Part shown: positions 15,180 to 22,411 of the stretch, one piece after another
How positions within the stretch are numbered: position 1 is the first letter of the stretch
Layout: the number at the start of each line of letters is the position of its first letter
Assembly: GCA_964582415.1 (NCBI GenBank)
Contig: CAZOSF010000041.1
Location: 1 to 22,411 of the forward strand
Source of the DNA: CAZOSF01 sp964582415
Lineage (GTDB): Bacteria > Bacteroidota > Bacteroidia > Flavobacteriales > Flavobacteriaceae
DNA length: 22,411 bases
Direction of reading: 5' to 3'
Program-made: the position numbers and the translations under genes
The notes under the pieces: model-generated
Databases searched by the model: none
The model's input: only the letters and a program-made list of their open reading frames with translations
Told to the model about the DNA's origin: nothing

Positions 15180-15356
15180 TTACTTCTGTTCATCCAATTC
15201 CTGTTCGCGTTCTATCTTTTTGTATTTGAAATGTTCGATGGCAGCTCCTACGATCCAATAAGGAATAAAGGATACCAAGAAAATCATCAGCCAAAAACCG
15301 ATGGTTAGAATAGTCAAGAAAGCTAAAAATCCGAGGTACTGATCAAATTCGAACAT
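15180..15356 (-). CDS. Small hypothetical membrane protein (58 aa)
   Basis: I do not recognise a named family. From ATG at 15356 the product is 58 residues. It has a short polar start (MFEFDQYL), one long or two closely packed hydrophobic segments between about residues 9 and 40, and a highly charged C-terminal tail (HFKYKKIEREQELDEQK). By the positive-inside rule the tail is probably cytoplasmic. A longer reading from 15431 is rejected because a -7 promoter element lies at 15379-15386, inside that extension, and the extra residues are not membrane-like. The gene is convergent with the lipoprotein gene across a bidirectional terminator and divergent from fumC. Expression is supported by the promoter-ORF-terminator layout; function is unknown. 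Confidence 0.65.
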   Translation of the reverse strand: MFEFDQYLGFLAFLTILTIGFWLMIFLVSFIPYWIVGAAIEHFKYKKIEREQELDEQK

Positions 15357-15378
15357 ATCTGTTTTGTTTAGGACTGTG

Positions 15379-15386
15379 CAAATATA
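15379..15386 (-). promoter_or_regulatory. Candidate -7 element for the 58-aa membrane protein gene
   Basis: On the minus strand this reads TATATTTG followed by C, an exact match to TAnnTTTG, 22 bp before the ATG at 15356. It also argues against the upstream start at 15431. Confidence 0.45.
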
Positions 15387-15459
15387 GTGGTAAAAATTTA
15401 AAATTCCGCACACCCTTTGCGAGTTTTCCACATAGAAATGAACAGGTATGTACGCTGCT

Positions 15460-15476
15460 TAGGAAAATGCTTTCCT
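15460..15476. promoter_or_regulatory. Palindrome AGGAAA-atgc-TTTCCT, possible operator upstream of fumC
   Basis: Perfect 6-bp inverted repeat with a 4-bp centre, about 60 bp upstream of the putative fumC -7 box and 87 bp before the start codon. It nearly duplicates the element at 2532-2548. There is no T-run, so it is not a terminator. Confidence 0.3.
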
Positions 15477-15535
15477 GACATGAATAAACTGATAAATGTC
15501 CGAGAGATAGCCTTCCTATTTTTCCTTCGATACCG

Positions 15536-15543
15536 TACCTTTG
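15536..15543 (+). promoter_or_regulatory. Candidate -7 promoter element for fumC
   Basis: TACCTTTG matches TAnnTTTG exactly and is followed by a 19-bp AT-rich leader to the ATG at 15563. The -33 region has only a T-rich stretch (about 15516-15523), with no clear TTG. Confidence 0.5.
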
Positions 15544-15562
15544 TAAGGCTAAAATTTTTACT

Positions 15563-16957
15563 ATGAGTTACCGAATAGAAAAAGATACTATGGGCGAGGT
15601 CAAAGTACCTGCCGATAAATTATGGGGTGCACAAACCGAACGCTCCAGAAATAACTTTAAAATAGGCCCTTCGGCTTCCATGCCATTGGAGATTGTACAA
15701 GGTTTTGCCTACTTAAAAAAAGCAGCGGCCTATACCAATCATGACTTGGGGGTTTTATCGCAAGAAAAGCGCGATTTGATTGCTGCCGTTTGTGATGAAA
15801 TCCTTGCTGGTAAGCATAACGATCAATTCCCATTGGTCATTTGGCAAACGGGAAGTGGCACCCAGAGCAATATGAATGTGAACGAGGTGATTGCGAATAG
15901 GGCCCACCAACTTGCTGGTAAAACCATTGGTGAAGGGGAAAAAACCCTAACTCCGAATGATGATGTAAACAAATCACAATCGTCGAACGATACCTTCCCA
16001 ACTGGGATGCATATTGCCGCATATAAAAAAGTTATCGAAGTAACCATCCCTGGGGTAGAACAATTGATGAACACCCTTAAGAAGAAATCGGAGGAATTTA
16101 AGAAGGTGGTAAAAATCGGACGAACCCACTTAATGGATGCTACTCCCCTAACATTGGGTCAAGAATTCAGCGGGTATGCCTCTCAGTTAGAGCACGGATT
16201 AAGAGCCTTAAAGAATACACTGCCTCATTTATCTGAGTTGGCCTTGGGTGGTACTGCAGTAGGAACAGGGATTAATACTCCCAAGGGCTACGCCCCTCTT
16301 GTCGCCGAATATATTGCCAAGTTTACAGGGTTGCCTTTTGTAACGGCCGAAAATAAATTTGAGGCCTTAGCGTCTCATGATGCCATAGTAGAATCTCATG
16401 GTGCTTTAAAGCAACTTGCGGTTTCCTTGAACAAAATTGCCAATGATATTCGATTGTTGGCAAGTGGACCCAGAAGTGGTATTGGGGAAATCATTATTCC
16501 AGCCAATGAACCGGGATCTTCCATCATGCCCGGAAAAGTAAATCCTACCCAAGCAGAAGCACTTACAATGGTATGTGCCCAGGTGATTGGAAATGATGTG
16601 GCAATTGCGGTTGGCGGCATGCAGGGGCATTACGAATTAAATGTCTTTAAACCTGTGATGGCTGCTAATTTCTTGCAATCTGCCCAGCTATTGGGGGACG
16701 CTTGTGTGAGTTTCGACGAGCACTGTGCGGTAGGCATCGAACCTAATTATTCAGTGATTGAGCGTCAATTGAACAATTCCTTAATGTTGGTGACCGCTTT
16801 AAATACCAAAATTGGATATTACAAAGCGGCAGAGATTGCGAACACCGCCCATAAAAATGGTACAACGTTGAAAGAAGAAGCTGTTCGATTGGGTTATGTT
16901 ACTCCTGAGGAGTTTGATGCATGGGTAAAACCTGAGGATATGGTTGGAGAAATCTAG
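15563..16957 (+). CDS. fumC: Class II fumarate hydratase
   Basis: Iron-independent fumarase that interconverts fumarate and L-malate in the citric acid cycle as a cytosolic homotetramer. The length is 464 residues against 467 in E. coli FumC. The superfamily signature GSSIMPGKVNPTQAE is at residues 318-332, with Ser319 as the catalytic serine (E. coli S318). His189 in GRTHLMDATPLTLGQEF matches the catalytic E. coli H188. WQTGSGTQSNMNVNEV and NDDVNKSQSSNDTFPT are the other two conserved substrate-binding regions. The gene is monocistronic: its own putative promoter lies upstream and a terminator follows 25 bp downstream. Aspartase and argininosuccinate lyase share the fold, but the fumarase-type segments and length make fumarase the clear choice. 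Confidence 0.97.
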   Translation: MSYRIEKDTMGEVKVPADKLWGAQTERSRNNFKIGPSASMPLEIVQGFAYLKKAAAYTNHDLGVLSQEKRDLIAAVCDEILAGKHNDQFPLVIWQTGSGTQSNMNVNEVIANRAHQLAGKTIGEGEKTLTPNDDVNKSQSSNDTFPTGMHIAAYKKVIEVTIPGVEQLMNTLKKKSEEFKKVVKIGRTHLMDATPLTLGQEFSGYASQLEHGLRALKNTLPHLSELALGGTAVGTGINTPKGYAPLVAEYIAKFTGLPFVTAENKFEALASHDAIVESHGALKQLAVSLNKIANDIRLLASGPRSGIGEIIIPANEPGSSIMPGKVNPTQAEALTMVCAQVIGNDVAIAVGGMQGHYELNVFKPVMAANFLQSAQLLGDACVSFDEHCAVGIEPNYSVIERQLNNSLMLVTALNTKIGYYKAAEIANTAHKNGTTLKEEAVRLGYVTPEEFDAWVKPEDMVGEI

Positions 16958-16981
16958 TAAACTTCCATTTCAAATAATTTT

Positions 16982-17008
16982 AAAGCGGTCCCATGGATCG
17001 CTTTTTTT
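16982..17008 (+). terminator. Rho-independent terminator after fumC
   Basis: Stem AAAGCGGTC / GATCGCTTT (one G-U pair) around loop CCATG, followed by a run of seven T in total. It is well placed 25 bp after the fumC stop codon. Confidence 0.85.
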
Positions 17009-17021
17009 ATGTTAAAATATC

Positions 17022-17053
17022 GATTAAATGCAAAAAAGATAGATTAAATGTAA
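17022..17053. repeat. Direct repeat GATTAAATG(C/T)AA, 20-bp spacing, upstream of the 7TM-HTH gene
   Basis: The 9-mer GATTAAATG occurs at 17022-17030 and again at 17042-17050. Each copy is followed by a pyrimidine and AA. The 20-bp centre-to-centre distance is close to two helical turns, so both copies face the same side of DNA. They lie just upstream of the putative TATATTG -7 element (17062-17068), where an activator or repressor would bind. The regulator is unknown. Confidence 0.4.
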
Positions 17054-17061
17054 TTTTTACG

Positions 17062-17068
17062 TATATTG
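17062..17068 (+). promoter_or_regulatory. Candidate -7 element for the 7TM-HTH gene
   Basis: TATATTG is one base short of TAnnTTTG, 30 bp before the ATG at 17099. A weak match, supported by its position and by the direct repeat just upstream. Confidence 0.3.
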
Positions 17069-17098
17069 TCCTACCCAAATTTGTTAAACCTACTATCT

Positions 17099-18400
17099 AT
17101 GAGGACAGTTTTATCTCTGTTTGCACTCTGCTTATCGATGGTCGTTCTGGCCAAAGACAAGCCACAATCTTTTGATGTAAATACCCCCGGTGTTCTCTCC
17201 AAAAGCATTGAAAATGCTGGACTAGCATTGCACGCGACAACCGAAAGTCCTTTCGGTCAATCGGTGTTACATTCCGCTACCCCATTATTCCCAACTAAAG
17301 AAAAATGGGAGGCGTCCGACTATACGGTGTTTCATGACCATTTCTTCAATGACTCAGTAAATTCCTACAATTTATTGAGTGGTTCCAGTGGTGGAACGCA
17401 GCTCAGCAGTATGCTATCGCTTTTTCCGGAAATGGCCAATTTAGATTCCGGAACCTTGTTCCGTCAAGGAATGTTTTATGGCTTTACGGTGATGTTGATT
17501 TTATTAAACCTAACCTGTTTCTTCCTTTTTGCAGAGAAACCTTTCCTCTTCTATGCCCTAACCCTAGCTAGCATGGCGTTATTACTGTTTTTCAGTGATG
17601 GCTTGCTGGGGTTATTCTTTGTAGAATTCACCCGTAGTATTGCGATGGAAACTACCATGTTATTCATTGCTGTAGGAATCCAAGCCTTGTTTGCTTCACG
17701 ATTCTTGAGCCTAAAGGAATTTGCACCCAAGCTGAAATTCGTCACCTTCTTTATGATGGGAGTAGCCATGGTGGCTTGTTTGTTCAATTGGTTCACAAAG
17801 AATCCAGTATTTGCGCACGTGGCCAACCTGTCTTTGTTTGCGGTAGTAACCAGCTATTTCTTAACAGGCGTATCCCTGTTCAGCAAGAAGAATTATGCGA
17901 AATTTTATGTCATTGCAACTTTTATCCCTTTGCTATTTGCTATCGACTTCTACATTCTCCGTCCATTAGGAGTGGAAATCCTAGCGGTGAATGGTGCCCA
18001 CCTAAAGGGTGCGGCTATTGCCGAGATGCTTATTCTAACGTATGGTATTATGTACCGTATGCAAGCCATTAAGGAGGAAAACGAATTGCGCCAGGTAGAA
18101 ATGCGCATCTTCTTGAGGCGTCAAGAAGTAATGAATGCACGTCGCAAAACAGAGAAATTGGTAGAAGATGTTTATTTGGAAAACTTGATCATGCACTATG
18201 ACCTGGATGGATTGGAGATCAAGCTATTGCAATACATCTCTGAAGGAAAAGAGAACCACAAGATCGCCCGTAAATTGAAAATGAGTGAAGCCGATGTGGA
18301 AGATCTTACCAAGGAACTCTATGAAAAACTAGAGATAGGAGAACAAATACAACAAGACTACCGATTGGTAGATCAACAACCAGACTATATTTATAATTAA
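17099..18400 (+). CDS. 7TM (DISM-like) membrane protein with C-terminal LuxR-like helix-turn-helix
   Basis: 433-residue putative one-component signalling protein. I take ATG at 17099, which starts a signal peptide (MRTVLSLFALCLSMVVLA); a TTG 11 codons earlier is within the promoter region. A periplasmic part of about 100 residues (20-122) precedes about seven hydrophobic segments between residues 126 and 319 that resemble the 7TM-DISM domain. A charged coiled-coil linker rich in Glu, Arg and Gln spans 322-365. Residues 368-415 (LDGLEIKLLQYISEGKENHKIARKL and onward) look like a LuxR/sigma-4-type HTH, with the pattern L-x-L-L-x-x-I-x-x-G-K-x-N-x-x-I-A-x-x-L. There is no kinase or phosphatase domain. 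It would act as a membrane-tethered DNA-binding protein, or pass a signal by proteolysis; both are inference. It is monocistronic and convergent with ccsBA. Confidence 0.75.
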   Translation: MRTVLSLFALCLSMVVLAKDKPQSFDVNTPGVLSKSIENAGLALHATTESPFGQSVLHSATPLFPTKEKWEASDYTVFHDHFFNDSVNSYNLLSGSSGGTQLSSMLSLFPEMANLDSGTLFRQGMFYGFTVMLILLNLTCFFLFAEKPFLFYALTLASMALLLFFSDGLLGLFFVEFTRSIAMETTMLFIAVGIQALFASRFLSLKEFAPKLKFVTFFMMGVAMVACLFNWFTKNPVFAHVANLSLFAVVTSYFLTGVSLFSKKNYAKFYVIATFIPLLFAIDFYILRPLGVEILAVNGAHLKGAAIAEMLILTYGIMYRMQAIKEENELRQVEMRIFLRRQEVMNARRKTEKLVEDVYLENLIMHYDLDGLEIKLLQYISEGKENHKIARKLKMSEADVEDLTKELYEKLEIGEQIQQDYRLVDQQPDYIYN

Positions 18401-18426
18401 TTTGAGATCAGTTAGTTAGTTAGAAA

Positions 18427-18460
18427 AATGGGGTGAACACCAAATTCACCCCGTTTTTTT
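18427..18460. terminator. Bidirectional terminator between the 7TM-HTH gene and ccsBA
   Basis: Stem GGGGTGAA / TTCACCCC with loop CACCAAA, followed on the plus strand by G and a run of eight T. On the minus strand it is followed by ATTTTTC. The ccsBA stop codon (18446-18448) lies inside the hairpin. Confidence 0.88.
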
Positions 18461-18504
18461 TGCGTAATGTTTTTGGTAACCAAAGTAGGATACTCCGCTG
18501 AGTA
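18446..18504 (-). CDS. ccsA: CcsBA C-terminal fragment (after assembly gap)
   Basis: On the minus strand the frame starting at 18502 reads LSGVSYFGYQKHYAKKTG and stops at TGA 18446-18448. A hydrophobic end followed by a short basic tail is what the last transmembrane helix of a CcsA domain should look like. The other two frames here run through the terminator hairpin and give polar, unlikely tails. I therefore take this as the true C-terminus of the gene whose larger part is at 18605-21036. The choice of frame is inference, because the sequence that links them is in the gap. Confidence 0.6.
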
Positions 18505-18604
18505 NNNNNNNNNNNNNNNNNNNNNNNNNNNNNNNNNNNNNNNNNNNNNNNNNNNNNNNNNNNNNNNNNNNNNNNNNNNNNNNNNNNNNNNNNNNNNNNN
18601 NNNN
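18505..18604. other. Assembly gap (100 N placeholder) inside ccsBA
   Basis: Exactly 100 Ns. The coding sequence stops just after the PWSD motif, where a CcsA domain should continue for roughly 220-260 more residues. The gap must therefore stand for about 0.6-0.8 kb and not 100 bp. Confidence 0.97.
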
Positions 18605-21036
18605 GCATCACTCCAAGGAGCATGTCCGCTGATATACCAACGCATGATCAATCCAGCGGTCATCAATACGAAGAGTCCCCAGATGGCCCATTTACATGCC
18701 GTGATTACCCATTGCAGCCATTTTCGATCCTTGAAAATCTGGGCAATGATAAAGAGGAACATAAACACCCCGAACATCATATAGTAATGGAACAATCGGT
18801 TGAAAATGTCTGCTTTGTTGTATACGGTTTCAATACTGATGCGATCATCACTTAACATCACTTCAGAACCAAAGGTATGCTGGTATTTGTTGATACCTTC
18901 CAACAGCTGGTTGGCAGTGGAATAATCCCCTGTTTTCCGTGCCTCGCGCAAACTTTCAAAATAATAGGGTAAAATGCTTCTTGTGAATACCGAATCGGCT
19001 CCTTTAATATTGGAACTTCTGAGTTCCGGATAGGAAATCCATTTATTATTGGGATTACCCGGAACCGGGAATATTTTTAGAATCCCCCCTCCCAAAACTT
19101 CATTCATCAAATACGACTTCTCATACAATTTGATAAAATCCTTTTCAAATTGATTTGGATTCGATTTAGAAGTAGCATCCTGAATAAAGGGTTCTATCTT
19201 ATTGCGTCCTTTTTCATCGAACAAATCGATGAGCGCTATGCTTCTTGTGTCCTTAGGGACTTGAAGAATCTTTTTGATACTATCGTTACGCCAGTCCAAT
19301 TTGATCAAAGGAATACCATACCAATAGGTTGGAAATTCGGTCATCGACAAAAAGACCTGGTCCGGATTCATCCCTTCAAAGGAATTCTTACCGCTTACTT
19401 TTCGCAACAATTCACTAGCAAAAGTATTCACCGGTTTCATCCTTCCGTTGTCTTGAATCACCAATCGACCAAACGCTTCGGCGTGTGCTTCAGAAACCAC
19501 ATTGGCTTTGATAATGGAATCGGCTTGTGCCTTTTGTAAGGCATGAACATTTTCCTGGGCATGCGAGTTCAGTCCAAAGAATAGCACCAACAACCCTATA
19601 AGAGCTGCCTTTTTCTGTTTCACCTTTTCCAGCAGACGTTTCAATTCACCGAAACGCGTGTTCCTATCAAAAAGGATGGCCATCAAACCAATGTATAACA
19701 AGAAATACCCGATATAGGTAATCCATGTCCCCCACCAATCGTGATTGACAGAAAGCACTGTTCCCTTCTCATCGGGATCGAACGAGGCCTGGAAAAAACG
19801 ATAGCCTTTATGGTCCAGGACGTGGTTCATAAAAATTTCATAGTCGAAGAAGCTATCGTTGGTATCGTTAACGGTTATCTTACTCTTGAAAGCCGAGTAG
19901 GCTTTATCAGTTCCTGGATATTTATCGGCAATAAAATCGTTTAGGGTAATACTGAAAGGTAACTTATAGGCTTTCGAACCATAGGCCATCGTAACGGTAA
20001 CGCCACCCACTTCAACAGACTCTGGTAACGGATTTAAGCCCCTCCCCCCCATTAAGTGAACGGTTTTCGTCTCATTCCCAGAAGAAACCTCCAGCACTAG
20101 GGCATCGGTTCCCGTCTTCTCGGGAGCTTCCGCCTGTACGATGCCGTAGGAGCCTTTCATCTCGGGTTCCGGAAAGACGAATGCCGTGCCCCCAAGTTGG
20201 TACAAAGAACGCAACTGCAATGGCTGCACACTATCTGCCACCACTACCCCTTGGGCCTGATCGGCCATACGTAGGTAGTTACCCTCAAAAGGACTTTCGA
20301 TGAAATAATTTCCAGCTTCATCTATGATAATATTTATGGCCCCTGAAGTATCATTATTAACAGAAAAAAGTAGGTTATGAATTTCAGACACCTCTCCCAC
20401 TTTTAGGTAATGTTCGTGTCGAGAACCATCACCGGCTTCCACGATCTTAAAATAGCGGTCCCCACTTTCCGATGGAATCAGGGCTTCTTTCGCGTTAGGG
20501 ATAAAGTCTTGGTATTGGATTGTAACTGGTTGTTTGTTGTAATCGGTTTTAATGGAAAACGTATTGTCCAAGCGTTCCGACAGTCGCAATTTTTTAGGTT
20601 CCAGATTCCGTCGCATCTGCTGACCATTCACCACATAATCCCCATCAAGATATACTGTTAGGTAGGTATCATCCGATAAAAAGGTGTTTTCTGTAGCTCC
20701 TTCCCGTATATGCATGACCCCCTCATACCCTATATAACGGGTTACGAAGGCACCCATCAAGATGAGAATAAAGGAGATGTGAAGTAACAGAGTGGCCCAT
20801 TTTTCCCTTCTCCAGAGTCGGTATTTCACAATATTCCCGGAGAAATTGATGACGAACAAAACCATAATGGCTTCAAACCACCAAGCATTGAAAATTAGCT
20901 CACGAGCATAGGGTGAGGGTGGGCGTTCATACCCTTGATCCATAAAAGTACCTACGGCCATCGCAGCAGCGAATACCAAAAACAAAACAGCCATAAGTCG
21001 GGTGGAAAAAAGAAGGGAAGCAATTTTCTTCTGCAT
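18605..21036 (-). CDS. ccsA: Cytochrome c biogenesis protein CcsBA (ResB-CcsA fusion), N-terminal 810 residues
   Basis: System II cytochrome c synthase, which carries heme across the inner membrane and attaches it to apocytochrome c. Both subunits are fused, as is usual in Bacteroidota. The ResB/CcsB half has three N-terminal transmembrane helices (about residues 8-28, 45-65 and 78-98, the last with LLHISF, a candidate heme-ligand His). A large periplasmic domain follows (about 105-435), containing the ResB-typical NHVLDHKGYRFFQASFDPDEKGT and then DWWGTWITYIGYFLLYIG. A second periplasmic stretch precedes the CcsA half, which begins near FHYYMMFGVFMFLF and reaches GHAPWSD before the gap. The WWD heme-binding domain of CcsA falls in the gap. 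It is convergent with the 7TM-HTH gene; the DUF2520 gene lies upstream in divergent orientation. Confidence 0.92.
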
Positions 21037-21150
21037 GCCGCAAATTTTTGTGCAAAAGTAGGAAATAGAACTCAGTTTGAACGTTAAAACAAATGGGATT
21101 ATTCCCGTTTAAGAGAGTTTTATGAATTGCGGATTCCTTATTTTTACGCT

Positions 21151-21900
21151 ATGATTTCAGTCTCGATAATCGGATTTGGAAATGTGGGCCAACATCTTTT
21201 TAAAGCGCTTTCTGCTTTGGAAGGGATACACATTACACAAGTATTTGACCGGTCGAATGCTTTTACAGTTAAGGACGGGGTGGTTTTTGTTTCTACTTTG
21301 GAAGCACTTTCCCCAGCCGATATCAATATTTTGGCAGTGAAAGATGATGCCATTTCCGAGGTATCAGAAAAATTACCCTACCAAGGTTCTTTGGTAGTGC
21401 ATACTTCTGGTTCGGCGCCTTTGGATGCTATTGATTCAAAAAACCGAAGCGGAGTGTTTTACATGCTCCAATCGTTTTCGAAAGACGCAAAGGTGGATTT
21501 CAGCAAAATTCCAATCTGTATTGAAGCAGAGAGAGAAAACGATTTGAAACTACTTGAAAAATTGGGTGAGATGCTATCGCATTCCGTTCAGGAAATACAT
21601 TCTGAAAACAGAAAGAAATTGCATTTAGCGGCTACTTGGGTAAATAATTTTAGCAACCATTTGTTTCATTTGGCTGCCGACTATCTAGAGAGCCATCAAT
21701 TGTCCTTCGATTTACTGAAACCTTTGATTTTGGAAACAGCGCTGAAAATACAAGAACTCCACCCTTCAAAAGCCCAGACCGGACCCGCTATCCGTAGAGA
21801 TGAAAAAACCGTGGAGCGTCATTTACGTTTATTAAATGACCGGCAACTACAAGAAATTTATAAATTGTTTACCGAATCCATTCAAAACAAAAACCAATAG
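21151..21900 (+). CDS. Rossmann-like plus DUF2520 domain protein
   Basis: 249-residue protein from ATG 21151; a TTG at 21127 gives a longer but less natural start. The N-terminal half is an NAD(P)-binding Rossmann fold with GFGNVG (residues 8-13), then the strand LAVKDDAI and the segment VVHTSGSAPLDA. The C-terminal half (about residues 125-245) is the helical DUF2520 domain, with HLAATWVNNFSNHL and KAQTGPAIRRDEKTVERHL, the latter being the typical TGPAxRxD motif. The overall fold resembles F420-dependent NADP oxidoreductases and 6-phosphogluconate dehydrogenase-type proteins. The reaction is not known. It is 8 bp upstream of kdsC and almost certainly cotranscribed with it, an arrangement seen often in Flavobacteriaceae. 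Confidence 0.88.
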   Translation: MISVSIIGFGNVGQHLFKALSALEGIHITQVFDRSNAFTVKDGVVFVSTLEALSPADINILAVKDDAISEVSEKLPYQGSLVVHTSGSAPLDAIDSKNRSGVFYMLQSFSKDAKVDFSKIPICIEAERENDLKLLEKLGEMLSHSVQEIHSENRKKLHLAATWVNNFSNHLFHLAADYLESHQLSFDLLKPLILETALKIQELHPSKAQTGPAIRRDEKTVERHLRLLNDRQLQEIYKLFTESIQNKNQ

Positions 21901-21908
21901 AATCTATT

Positions 21909-22411
21909 TTGGAAAAAAGCTATAAAGAATACCTGCAACATATCACCACCTTCATCTTTGATGTAGACGGTGTCTTAACCGATGGCTCGGTGATTGTGAA
22001 TACCGATGGAGAACTGCTCCGGAACATGAATATAAAGGATGGTTTTGCCCTAAAAACCGCTATCGATAAAGGCTATAACGTTTGTATTATCAGCGGGGGC
22101 ACCAATGAAGGGGTTCGAAAACGACTGGAAGGCCTGGGTGTGAAAGAAGTATTTTTAGGAACTCATTTTAAAACCCAAACCCTGGAGGATTACTTCGAAC
22201 GCAATGGCATTAAACAGGAAAATGTACTTTTTATGGGCGATGACCTTCCCGACTACACCTCTATGAAAATGGTAGGACTCCCCTGCTGTCCTCAAGACGC
22301 AGTTCCTGAAATCAAGCATATCTCGAAATACGTTTCCCATAAAAAAGGCGGGAAAGGCTGTGTTCGTGATGTCATTGAACAAGTATTGAAAGTACAGGGA
22401 AAATGGTTCAG
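21909..22411 (+). CDS. kdsC: KDO-8-phosphate phosphatase (KdsC-like HAD), C-terminus cut by window edge
   Basis: HAD phosphatase that removes phosphate from 3-deoxy-D-manno-octulosonate 8-phosphate in lipopolysaccharide core synthesis. About 167 residues are visible; KdsC proteins are about 170-190 long, so few are missing. Motif I is FIFDVDGVLTDG (Asp18 and Asp20), motif II is IISGG, and motif IV is GDDLPD (residues 110-115). A conserved KKGGKGCVRDVIE sits near the C-terminus. There is no cap domain, as expected for C0-type tetrameric KdsC. The likely start is TTG at 21909, giving (M)EKSYKEYLQHI; no ATG lies in frame before motif I. It follows the DUF2520 gene by 8 bp. Other C0 HAD phosphatases look alike, so the substrate is inferred. 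Confidence 0.85.
   Translation, partial: MEKSYKEYLQHITTFIFDVDGVLTDGSVIVNTDGELLRNMNIKDGFALKTAIDKGYNVCIISGGTNEGVRKRLEGLGVKEVFLGTHFKTQTLEDYFERNGIKQENVLFMGDDLPDYTSMKMVGLPCCPQDAVPEIKHISKYVSHKKGGKGCVRDVIEQVLKVQGKWF

Noticed and set aside
15180..15431. 83-residue version of the small membrane protein from ATG 15431
   Set aside because: The extension covers a TAnnTTTG promoter element and adds non-membrane residues; ATG 15356 is preferred.
18412..18504. ccsBA tail in the read-through frame (ending GVHPIFLTN)
   Set aside because: The frame is set only by the arbitrary gap length. The tail is translated terminator sequence, and a more natural C-terminus exists in another frame.
1..22411. CRISPR arrays, tRNA/rRNA genes, transposases, phage genes, toxin-antitoxin pairs
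   Set aside because: Looked for on both strands; no repeat-spacer arrays, no recognisable RNA genes and no mobile-element proteins were seen.

Overview
The window looks like a chromosomal segment of a marine-type member of the Flavobacteriaceae (Bacteroidota). The evidence is the gene content: a fused CcsBA cytochrome c maturation protein, a TonB-dependent receptor with a carboxypeptidase-regulatory-like N-terminus, a DUF5117-type metalloprotease, a DUF2520 protein next to KdsC, and lipoproteins with Asp/Asn-rich N-termini. Several genes are preceded by the Bacteroidota -7 element TAnnTTTG, and start codons generally lack Shine-Dalgarno sequences. It is mostly housekeeping DNA. I see no insertion sequence, phage, CRISPR array, tRNA, rRNA or defence island. 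No intergenic stretch exceeds 300 bp; the longest lies between about 15357 and 15562.

Layout. 1-2116 (-): oligopeptidase B-like lipoprotein, C-terminus cut by the window edge. 2181-2940 (+): YbaB/EbfC nucleoid protein and a two-repeat DUF1508 protein, ended by a bidirectional terminator. 2988-7068 (-): a likely three-gene operon of metalloprotease, secreted protein of unknown function and threonine aldolase. 7164-8274 (+): prfB, which needs a +1 programmed frameshift at an in-frame UGA. 8322-9839 (+): putative surface lipoprotein and HAD phosphatase. 9956-14389 (+): PfkB kinase, ArsC-like reductase, TonB-dependent receptor and TerC-like membrane protein, the last broken by a 100-N gap. 14490-15110 (+): lipoprotein resembling I-type lysozyme inhibitors (PliI), its N-terminus lost in the same gap. 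15180-15356 (-): small membrane protein. 15563-16957 (+): fumC. 17099-18400 (+): 7TM protein with a cytoplasmic LuxR-like HTH. 18446-21036 (-): ccsBA, with much of the CcsA half lost in a second 100-N gap. 21151-22411 (+): DUF2520 Rossmann protein and KdsC, cut by the window edge.

The two runs of exactly 100 Ns (14390-14489 and 18505-18604) are scaffold placeholders. Open reading frames drawn across them are artefacts: the TerC/lipoprotein 'fusion' is two genes, and the true ccsBA stop is in a different frame from the one a naive read-through gives.

The points most worth a second look are the prfB recoding site, which keeps a strong internal Shine-Dalgarno in a phylum whose ribosomes mostly ignore such sequences; the membrane-tethered HTH protein with a 20-bp-spaced direct repeat in front of it; and a near-identical palindrome shared by two distant intergenic regions. 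I did not find convincing evidence for an entirely new multi-gene system.
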